Shown: piece by piece, positions 56,092 through 64,000 of the stretch | Layout of the letters: every line of letters starts with the position of its first letter | Position numbering within the stretch: the first letter of the stretch is position 1 | From: Sycobia sp. Sy_11 | Taxonomy: Eukaryota > Arthropoda > Insecta > Hymenoptera > Epichrysomallidae | Direction: 5' to 3' | Length of the DNA: 64,000 bases | Assembly (NCBI GenBank): GCA_018907035.1 | Contig: JACCIC010000200.1 | Location: forward strand, 960,287-1,024,286 | Notes under the pieces: model-generated | What the model saw: the letters and a program-made list of their open reading frames with translations, nothing else | Told to the model about the DNA's origin: nothing | Databases searched by the model: none | Program-made: the position numbers and the translations under genes

Positions 56092-57143
56092 GACGGACAA
56101 ACGCGCTCAATGAACACAAACCAACTAACGAATCTGTTAGGCGAACTAATACCTTTGGAACCACAATAAACAACTACGTACCATATGTAGAGGTTCAGTT
56201 CGGGCCACAATATCTTCTCTCTTTTATGATAGACAGTGGATCCGAAGTAAGTATTCTCAAAATGGGATCTATACCAAAAGGAGGACACATAAATGAATCG
56301 AAAATTTATACACTAACAGGAGTGGGAGATAGTAAAGAGACAACCCTAGGTACTGTATCATTAAAAATTGCCGGACAAAGAATCGAACTCCTCATTGTAT
56401 CAGACGATTTCCCTATTCCATACAATGAAATCATTGGATCAGAATTTTTAACAGAAACCAACGCTGAATTGAACTTTAGCCATAAAGAGCTCATCATAGC
56501 TAGGCAAACGACGAATTTACAACTAGGAAATGAAACCTTAGATATACCTACATACAGCATTGTGAATATCCACGTCGAACAGGAAACGGAGCTACTTCCT
56601 ACTGTAGTTACCAAGAACCCAATGGGCGGCAAATGCAGATTCCTAATAGACACAGGATCGGAAGGAAACTTGATAAAAAGAGGAACCATACCCCACCAAT
56701 ACAAAATCGATGAGTCACAGAAAGGACTCTTGAGGGGGATAAGCTCGGAACAATTTTCTACCCTAGGAACTTTAAGACTAAAAGTTCTGGGAGGAATTTC
56801 TAGCTTTCATGTCATCTCCGATCATTTTCCAATACCATATTCTGGTATTTTAGGAGCACGATATTTAAGTGACGTTCGAGTAACATTAAATTATGAGACG
56901 AAACGACTTGAGTTTCTTCATACACATGACCAACCAGTTGAATTTGTGTCACCGGGGATGCTTCACAAAAATTTAGACGCACAAATGGAAGTAGGAGGAA
57001 CAGAATATACAGTAGATTCGCTGCTCGCGAACGCATCTACCGAAAGTGAGAGCGACGAGAGCGAAACAGACGACGAACAACAAAAGCTGAACGAAGAATT
57101 GTTACGCATAGATGACGAAACGAACGAATTTTTAAATAATTAA
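56088..57143 (+). CDS. Protease frame with two tandem retropepsin-like domains
   Basis: A 351-codon frame in the -1 phase relative to gag and overlapping its stop; it has no ATG at its start and is presumably made by frameshifting. Domain 1 spans residues 33-137 with the active-site motif DSGSE (Asp49) and the flap-end motif IIGSEFL. Domain 2 spans residues 172-277 with DTGSE (Asp188) and ILGARYL. Aligned without gaps over 78 residues I count 32 identities, including the run SDxFPIPY. Retropepsins act as homodimers, so a covalently linked pair is unusual. An acidic tail (ESESDESETDDEQQ) ends the frame. RT lies in the next phase, opening at 57136, so a further shift or an indel is needed. Cleavage activity is inferred. 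Confidence 0.8.
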   Translation: MRRTNALNEHKPTNESVRRTNTFGTTINNYVPYVEVQFGPQYLLSFMIDSGSEVSILKMGSIPKGGHINESKIYTLTGVGDSKETTLGTVSLKIAGQRIELLIVSDDFPIPYNEIIGSEFLTETNAELNFSHKELIIARQTTNLQLGNETLDIPTYSIVNIHVEQETELLPTVVTKNPMGGKCRFLIDTGSEGNLIKRGTIPHQYKIDESQKGLLRGISSEQFSTLGTLRLKVLGGISSFHVISDHFPIPYSGILGARYLSDVRVTLNYETKRLEFLHTHDQPVEFVSPGMLHKNLDAQMEVGGTEYTVDSLLANASTESESDESETDDEQQKLNEELLRIDDETNEFLNN

Positions 57144-57406
57144 TGAGAGTATATCCACAAAGACGTTTTATTCACTCGCGCAAGAACTAATATTTGAAGA
57201 ACTGAACATCCTCTCAAAGGGAGTAAATAATGAATCCACCGTTTTCCCCACGGAGAGCTTAACTTCCGGGCAAACCGCATCTATAAGAGATATAATACGG
57301 ACAGATCACCTTAATGAAACCGAAAAAGAATATGTACAGCACTTAGTCGAAAAAAATCGCGATATTTTCTTTCTACCCGGAGATTCGTTGCCTGGAACAG
57401 ATACTA

Positions 57407-58679
57407 TCAGGTATGTGAATAAGTCTTTCCCGTTTTTTTTTTTTCAAATTTTGAGCCTTTATTGTGAAAAAATGGTTACAAATGAATTATTGAAAGTATT
57501 GGCCATCGCTATCTACAACTTTTTCCCATCTTTCTGGCAACATACGAATCCCGTTGCGAAAAAATTCGACCGGTTTGGCCTCTATCCAGTCATCCACCCA
57601 TTTTTTGGCTTCCTCGTAGGAATGGAAGTGCTGGTCAGCCAGGCCATGCGTCATCGATCTGAAGAGATGGTAATCAGACGGAGCAACGTCTGGACTATAC
57701 GGCGGGTGGGGTAGGACTTCCCATTTGAGCGTTTCTAAGTATGTTTTCACCGGCGGTGCAACATGTGGGCGAGCATTGTCATGTTGCAAAATAACTTTGT
57801 CGTGCCTGTCGGAGTATTGTGGCCGTTTTTCTCGCAGTGCGCGGCTCAAACGCATCAATTGTCGTCGATAGACCTCGCCTGTGATCCTTTCATTCGGTTT
57901 CAGAAGCTCATAGTAAACCACACCTAGCTGGTCCCACCATATACAGAGCATGAGCTTGGCGCCATGAATATTTGGCTTGGCCGTCGATGATGATGCATGG
58001 CCGGGTAGTCCCCATGATTTTCTTCGCTTCAGATTATCGTAACGTATCCACTTTTCATCGCCAGTCACGATACGATGCAGAAAACCCTTTCTTTTATGTC
58101 GCTGAAGCAGCTGTTCGCAAGTGAAAAAACGCCGTTCGACGTCTCTCAGCTTCAGTTCGTACGGCACCCAATTTCCTTGCTTTTGGATCATTCCCATGGC
58201 TTTCAAACGCTTGGAAATGGTTGTTCGGTCAACTCCCAATGCTTCAGCAAGTTCTTCTTGCGTTTGACAAGAATCTTCATCAAGCAAAGTCGCCAATTCT
58301 CGATCTTCAAAGATTTGCGGCCGCCCGGAACGCTCCTTGTCTTCCACGTCGAAATCACCGCTTTTGAAGCGTCGAAACCATCCGCGAACACTTGAATCAT
58401 CGACACAACCTTCTCCATAAGCCTCCTGAAGCAATCGATGCGTCTCGGCAGCAGATTTCTTCAAATTGAACCAATAAAGTGAAACTTCCCGCAAATGACG
58501 TCGACTCGGCTCAAATTTCGACATTTTCACGATATCAAAAATTTTAACTAATGTGTTAGTATGGAATTGTTGACATATGAATAAGCTTTGATTATGACAT
58601 ATTTAACCATTGAATACTCGCACAGTATTGGTGGCGCCATCTCTTACAAAAAACGGGAAAGACTTATTCACACTCCTAA
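57407..58679 (-). mobile_element. Mariner element, young copy 3, inside pol
   Basis: The TIRs TCAGGTATGTGAATAAGTC and the complement of ...TTCACACTCCTAA are flanked by a TA duplication (57405-57406 and 58680-58681). The family matches 10068-11357. It is the youngest element here because it interrupts an otherwise well-preserved retroelement gene. Confidence 0.96.
57487..58524 (-). CDS. Mariner transposase (DD34D), best-preserved copy
   Basis: A 345-residue transposase with a proper ATG at 58524. It has the two helix-turn-helix parts, the WVPYEL linker, the catalytic Asps in TGDEKW, QHDNARPH and APSD with 34 residues between the last two, and an intact YSPDVAPSDYHLF. It keeps the motifs altered in copy 1 and the ATG lost in copy 2. 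A D in place of A at position 340 (VVDSDGQYF) and the L of DNLKRR are the visible oddities. Of the three copies this is the likeliest to be active. Transcription would run opposite to the host retroelement. Confidence 0.93.
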   Translation of the reverse strand: MSKFEPSRRHLREVSLYWFNLKKSAAETHRLLQEAYGEGCVDDSSVRGWFRRFKSGDFDVEDKERSGRPQIFEDRELATLLDEDSCQTQEELAEALGVDRTTISKRLKAMGMIQKQGNWVPYELKLRDVERRFFTCEQLLQRHKRKGFLHRIVTGDEKWIRYDNLKRRKSWGLPGHASSSTAKPNIHGAKLMLCIWWDQLGVVYYELLKPNERITGEVYRRQLMRLSRALREKRPQYSDRHDKVILQHDNARPHVAPPVKTYLETLKWEVLPHPPYSPDVAPSDYHLFRSMTHGLADQHFHSYEEAKKWVDDWIEAKPVEFFRNGIRMLPERWEKVVDSDGQYFQ

Positions 58680-60117
58680 TATAACTCACCGAATAAAAAC
58701 CACAGATGAAGAACCAGTCAATGCCCGACAATACAAATTTCCTCACTCGCTCAAAGAAGAAATAGATAGGCAGGTGAATGATTTATTAAACCAAGGCGTA
58801 ATAGAGAACTCCGATTCTCCATTTAATAGCCGAATTTGGATCGTAAAGAAGAAAGCAGACTCACAAGGTCGACCAAGATGGCGAATGGTGCTCGATTACA
58901 GAGCTTTGAATGAAAAAACGGTAAGCGATGCATATCCACTGCCGAATATCACTGAGATATTTGACCAAGTAGGAGGTGCAAAATATTACTCCGTACTAGA
59001 CCTTGCATCAGGGTTTCACCAAACTAAGATGGACCCGAGAGATGCACATAAAACAGCTTTCAGTACGCCGTTTGGACACTATCAATTCGTTCGTATGCCT
59101 TTTGGGTTGAAAAATGCACCCGCTACTTTTCAAAGGTTAATGGACACCTTATTAAGAGGACTACAAGGCAGAGAATTGTTTGTGTACTTGGACGACATTG
59201 TGATATATGCAAACACACTGGCAGAACATGATAGACAATTGAGTCTACTATTAAACAGACTTCGAAACGCCGGATTGAAGTTACAAACAGACAAGTGCGA
59301 ATTTTTGAAAAGAGAAGTGAATTATCTAGGACATCGTTTGAGTGAAAAAGGACTTAGTCCCGACGAAAAAAAGATAGAAGCTGTAAAAGACTTCCCACAA
59401 CCGAAAAACGCAAAGAACGTGCGACAGTTTCTTGGTTTAGCCGAATATTACCGCAGATTTATAGAAAGAGTCGCTGCAATTGCAAAGCCATTAACAAAAT
59501 TGCTGCAAAAAAATATATCGTTTGAATGGTCGAACAAAACCGAAGAAGCCTTTCAGACTTTAAAAGACATTCTATGCAATGCACCCTTATTACAATTCCC
59601 CGACCTTACTCAACCATTTAATATAACAACTGATGCCTCAGGATACGCTATAGGAGGTATTCTGTCCCAGGGAGAAATAGGGAAAGATAGACCCATAGCA
59701 TATACTTCTAGAGTTTTACGCAATGCAGAACTTAAATACGAGGTTTACGAAAAGGAAGCCTTAGCAGTCATACATAGCGTACAGGCATTTCATTCCTACG
59801 TATATGGAAGGAAAATAACAATCATCACTGATCATCAACCCTTAGTTTGGTTTAAATCAGCAGACCTGAATACACGAATGCAAAAATGGCGGTTCAAACT
59901 CTCCGAATATAATTATACCGTCTTGTATAAACCAGGAAAACTAAATTCTAACGCAGACGCATTATCACGAAATCCACCTGACATAGTTACAACAAATGTC
60001 GTGACAAGATCAGGACGAGAGATCAGCAATACGCCAGGATGCACCGATAAAAATAAATCGAATCCGAAGATAATTACACAAGCAAAGAAGAGAGGACGAC
60101 CTAAAAAGATTACGTAA

Positions 60118-61908
60118 GGGGAGTCCGAAAAACCTCCTTCACCAGTAATTGGAAACAAAAGAACAAAGGACATTACGCAAGGGGAAACTAACCAAATATC
60201 TCCGATAGGAAAAAGGCCCACGCGTGACGCAAAATTACAGGCGCCTTGTTATGCCGAAAGTGAACCGGAATAACACGAAGAATTTGAAGCTGAACCAACA
60301 GCCTTACCCCAACTGACAACCACTGATCAGCCAGAAGAAACCAAATCAATAACCTCCACCGACTCGTCAATTCGCTCAAATCACGACAAAGAGTACGAGG
60401 TTGAAAGAGGCAAAGTAATAGAAACTAAAGATTCAATATGCCACCGCAAAGATAACATCGTTTTCTTCCTAACTAGCGATGGAAAGCCCTGTGACGACGG
60501 TGCTAAAAAACTACTGGAAAACAATGGCATAAGCATTAATCCAATGGATGTTGGAAATGTCCAACGAATAAAAGGGTCGCACTGCAAAAACCTCTTCGCA
60601 TTATGCGTACGAGGAGAAATACCCATATCCATGACTATAATAAAAACCAATATACGCAAAACTTTGTCGATCTTAAAGGAAATTCTAATCAAAATAGGAG
60701 AAAACCTTATTAGCATTGCCAAAAGCAAGAACATTGAAAACTTAGAATGGCAAGACATTCTTGAAACAATAAAAGCATCTTTTATGAATTCTCCAACTAA
60801 AATTATCATTTGCACCGACACCCTTAAATACGTTCCAAAAGAGAAAAGAGACGAAATTTTCTATGAATTACATAAGTCACCAATAGGCGGACATAGAGGT
60901 GTGTCCAAGACATATAACAGAATCAAACAAAAGTATTATTGGAATAATTTAAAGGAAGACGTTCAAAGGAGAATACAACAATGCTTGGATTGTCCACTTA
61001 AAAAACTAGTGAGATTAAAAACTAAACAACCAATGGTGATCACCGACACCCCCGGCACACCCTTTTATAAAATAGCTTTAGATGTCGTAGGGCCATTAAC
61101 CCCTACTAAACTTGGCAATGAATACATCTTGACAATGCAAGACCAGTTCTCTAAATTCTGCGTAGCAGTACCCTTACGGGATACGCTGTCCACTACCATA
61201 GCGGATTCTTTTATAAAAAGGTTTATTTGCACCTTTGGAACACCAAAAATCATTCTTACAGACCAAGGGAAAAATTTCCTTAGTAGCTTAATGAACCGCA
61301 TAGCTAAACGGTTTAAAATAAAGAAACTACGGTCAACCGCTTTCCACCCGCAATCCAATGGATCGCTAGAACGCTCACATCACGTTTTGGGCGAGTTCTT
61401 AAAACAATACACCACCAACGACGAGGAATGGGACAGTTGGTTAGACATAGCCATTTTAAATTATAACACTTGTGTCCAAAAAAGCACCAAGCATACAGCA
61501 TATGAATTAATTTTCGGTAGAATCGCCAGGTTGCCTTCTATCGATCCTTTAAGAGAAGGAGACTTGTTACCGACGTACAAAGGATATCTAGTCGATCTAG
61601 TCACACGGTTGAGTGGAATCCAAAAATTAGCCTACGACAACCTGGTATCCTCAAAATTTCGTTCAAAAAAATACTACGACAGGAAAATTAATCCACGGAA
61701 TTTTAAAATAGGGGATTACGTATTCCTACTGTCTGGTCCGAAACCAAATAAATTCGGAAATCATTACTCTGGACCTCACAAAATACTAGAAGTGCTAAAC
61801 AAGAATAATATTAGGATCCAGGTAAATAAAAGCAGTAAGATCGTCCATGCGAATAGACTTCGCATCTCTTACATAAACAAAGAAACAATAACGCAAAAAA
61901 AAGGGTAG
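60118..61908 (+). pseudogene. Pol: linker and integrase after in-frame stops
   Basis: The phase of RT/RNase H continues past TAA at 60115 and a second TAA near 60270, then is open to the end. From the ATG at 60544 (454 codons) the integrase has a zinc-binding H110, H117, C147, C150 and a catalytic D180 (LDVVGPL), D240 (LTDQGKNF) and E276 (SLERSHH), with 35 residues between the last two (D,D35E). A GPF/Y-like module follows (FKIGDYVFLLSGPKPNKF, SGPHKILEVL). All key residues are present. The first stop falls in ATTACGTAAGGGG, and a parallel text 59 bp further reads ATTACGCAAGGGG, so it looks like a C-to-T change. The gene is otherwise well preserved. Confidence 0.87.
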
Positions 61909-62300
61909 ACAGAAGGAACAGGAGCAACCAGATTAATCAATGTCACCCTTAGAAAAAAAAAATATATATAACGATTTCCATCACTTTAAAAATTTTATAG
62001 ATTTTTTTTCTCATTATAATAAAATTTATATCTGTACATAAATAAAACTCGCATTTTTTTTTGCTTACTAACTAACGCTTCACATCCTCCATACTAACCC
62101 TATAATAATATAAGCATACGAATATTATTTATAAGATTATAATTTTAAGAAAGAAAAAAAAGAGAAAAAAAAACACACAAAACTTTTTTTTTATCAGTTG
62201 TCCGCAAAGGCAAAAACCTAAACTAATTTCTTCCTTTCTTATGCCAACCATAAAAACTATTTTTTTTTGACTATGCAACTAACTTCTTTATGATTTCAGA
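61909..62300 (+). promoter_or_regulatory. pol-env spacer with candidate splice acceptor
   Basis: The 390 bp are A/T-rich. At the end, CTAAC (62279-62283) is followed by a T-rich stretch and TTTCAG at 62294-62299, a good branch point and 3' splice site. The first ATG of the predicted spliced exon is at 62305. Env of gypsy-type insect retroviruses is made from a spliced RNA, which fits. No donor was identified. Confidence 0.55.
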
Positions 62301-62304
62301 AAAG

Positions 62305-63999
62305 ATGATATCCTTATACACCATACTTTTTTCATTACTTTTCGTCACCCCGACAAAAACAATGATAGGGTACGATTGCGGATCTAATACTATGAATATA
62401 ACGACCATGTCTTTATTAGACGTCGGAGAATGCAACTTCCCTCAACTCCACCCTATCAGCCAACTTGCTTATATACAATTACTCCAAATCAACGATTTTC
62501 AAGAAACCAAAGCATTACAATGTAAAATAGAGGTACGGAGAACCATCTATTACTGCGGGATGCATTCGCATAACTCCATTGTTAATAACGGCGAAATGGA
62601 ATACTTGTATGACGTCAGTAGAGATAGTTGTTTACAATTACATTTAACGGGGATAATCAACTTGGGACAAAATCACATTATAAACGGGGTCAGAATTAAC
62701 CAAACAAATACATATTCGATGACCTACGCGGGAAGCATAAGTACGACGGAACTTGCGAGGGAGCCTACTATAGCGACCCTTATGGGACTTGGAATTCTGT
62801 TATTGTCCAAGGAACCCTTAAAATCACCCTATCGCAACAATCGGCGCGAGTAAACCTACAAGATGACAAAATTCACCTACAATCGGGAACAATCATGTCC
62901 ATTATCGGGAAAATTCTGCATAGACGCAAAAGATGGATATACCTTCTGGGAATCCGTCCCTAATAATGATTGCCACTTTAATGAATACGGCGTATTATTC
63001 GAGGGTCATGCAATAAAATGACTAACCCTCAGATAGATCAAGACGTAATCTATTCTTTTTCAGATCAAAAGTTAACGTTCGCATTAAGTAATTTGTCCGA
63101 AGAAAAGGTATGCGGTTATACTATAATAAGACAGAACACCCAAAACTGGTTATCTTCGAAACTAAACAGGGTGTAACGTTTGCGAAAAAAGGTGCGTTAT
63201 CTAGTAATAATCTGGATATTTTCGCTTATGTAAATGCAAAATTCGTATATCTGGAAAAATATGTAAAAAAACAAATGCTTAACTTATACCGCAACATAGT
63301 GACAGAGCGATGTCGGGTAGAACAGATCGCGCTAAAAAACGCACTCGCTATCGCTACACAAGTCCCGACCAATTTGCGTATAACATAATGAAAGGTCCTG
63401 GCTATATGGCTGTAGTAGCCGGCGAAGTGGTGCACCTGGTAAAATGTATACCAGTGGAAGTTAAGATAGATCACGGCGATAACTAGTTACACCGAGCTGA
63501 GAGTTGTAAGACAAAACACAACCCTCTTTCTCACACCAAAAACACACATCCTGAAAACTCGAGGGACTAGAGTTCCCTGTAACCAAGTGCTACCATCATA
63601 CTAACGTATTGATAGCGAATGGTACAAATTGGCACCAAAACCGACCGAGGCAAGAGAACCCACAACCCTAAAGCCCATGGACTCAGCTGACATGGAAATA
63701 CATTAATTCAATCAGCCTAGCAACATCTGGAATCTACTCAGTAAAGATTTAGAAAAAACTAAAAGAACGAATTATGTTTCCAGTAGAAATAGCTGCATTG
63801 TCGAATAACCGCAGCACACGAAATGCACGAATCAGGAGTGACGAGCGGCAACCCGATATCGCACATCATAAATGAAGACACCATGGATAACTTAGTAAAA
63901 TTCTGCTGGAAGAAAATATGGAATAAATTTATCACCTTATACGTAAGCCGCGGGGATAATAGCAGTCCTAGTGATCATACACGTAATAAAATCGGTGTC
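62305..63999 (+). pseudogene. Envelope glycoprotein gene, broken and cut by the window edge
   Basis: From the ATG at 62305 a hydrophobic signal-like segment (LYTILFSLLFVTP) is followed by a cysteine-bearing ectodomain (YDCGSNTMNITTMSLLD, CKIEVRRTIYYCGMHSH). The frame shifts near 62770 and stops at 62853, but the glycoprotein text continues in other phases: a YGTWN-type block near 62785, a CIDAKDGYTFWE block near 62920, frame 63110-63385 with NKTEHPKLVIFET, and PKTHIL near 63535. Stops occur at about 63020 and 63484. A likely membrane region falls near 63900, where the window ends. Its look recalls glycoproteins of chuvirus-like negative-strand RNA viruses found in insect genomes rather than the baculovirus-F-like Env of Drosophila errantiviruses. 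That is a recollection, not a search result. Confidence 0.6.
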
Positions 64000-64000
64000 A

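Larger units (their letters stand above)
57136..60117 (+). pseudogene. Pol: reverse transcriptase and RNase H, split by a mariner
   Basis: The frame opens at 57136, runs to the TA at 57405, is interrupted by a mariner, and resumes at 58682. The insertion plus duplicated TA is 1275 bp, a multiple of three, so both halves share one phase. RT motifs include RMVLDYRALNEKTVSDAYPLP, YSVLDLASGFHQ with the first Asp, and FVYLDDIVIYA at 59179-59211 with the catalytic Asp pair. RNase H has TTDASGYAIGG, YEKEALAV, TDHQPLVW and NADALSR, with all four acidic positions kept. The end (KKRGRPKKIT) is basic and AT-hook-like, followed by TAA at 60115. The resident mariner inactivates the gene; the motifs are otherwise intact. 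Confidence 0.88.

Overview
The window looks like a stretch of insect nuclear DNA, most likely from an ant or another hymenopteran. It is AT-rich with long (TA)n, (GA)n and (CA)n microsatellites. It is packed with transposable-element families that I associate with ant genomes: several mariner lineages, copia and gypsy relics, a Penelope-like element, a Polinton-type integrase and Helitron ends. The organism call is an inference. I found no convincing host protein-coding gene, no rRNA and no intact tRNA gene. The window is best read as a transposon island.

Layout. 1-4.2 kb: a Helitron 3' end, a decayed end of a Kolobok/Mutator-like DNA transposon, and a GC-rich non-coding block with a higher-order minisatellite. 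4.2-6.6 kb: a deleted copia element with both LTRs. 7.1-8.0 kb: an LTR-like GC-rich block. 8.1-12.5 kb: three mariner elements, one with an intact transposase frame. 12.8-14.1 kb: a Polinton/Maverick relic. 15.4-17.2 kb: a Helitron-like element carrying a palindromic 60-bp minisatellite. 17.5-18.8 kb: a mariner relic. 18.8-20.7 kb: an LTR-retroelement fragment. 20.7-21.9 kb: a TIR element with a tRNA-like segment. 22.0-24.6 kb: a Penelope-like element with two inverted candidate hammerhead ribozymes. 24.8-25.9 kb: a long-TIR non-autonomous element. 25.9-32.2 kb: mariner and gypsy relics, including a deleted mariner with about 196-bp TIRs and a near-intact mariner that has lost its ATG. 33.4-36.1 kb: a nearly complete Kolobok/Mutator-like transposon. 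36.1-41.2 kb: a gag-rich gypsy-type retroelement lacking most of pol. 42.4-48.7 kb: a gypsy relic between two copies of another mariner. 48.8-53.6 kb: AT-rich, apparently empty DNA. 53.6-64.0 kb: a large env-bearing Ty3/gypsy-type element that runs off the right edge.

The youngest layer is one mariner family present three times (10068-11357, 30921-32207, 57407-58679). Its copies differ at only a handful of residues and all keep the DD34D triad. The third copy sits inside the pol gene of the env-bearing element, so mariner moved after that element landed. That element has gag with six CCHC-like knuckles, a protease reading frame with two tandem retropepsin-like domains, RT/RNase H, an integrase with HHCC and D,D35E, and a broken env preceded by a good splice-acceptor sequence. 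The tandem protease and the origin of the env are the most unusual features. All annotation was done by reading the sequence by eye; no database search was run.
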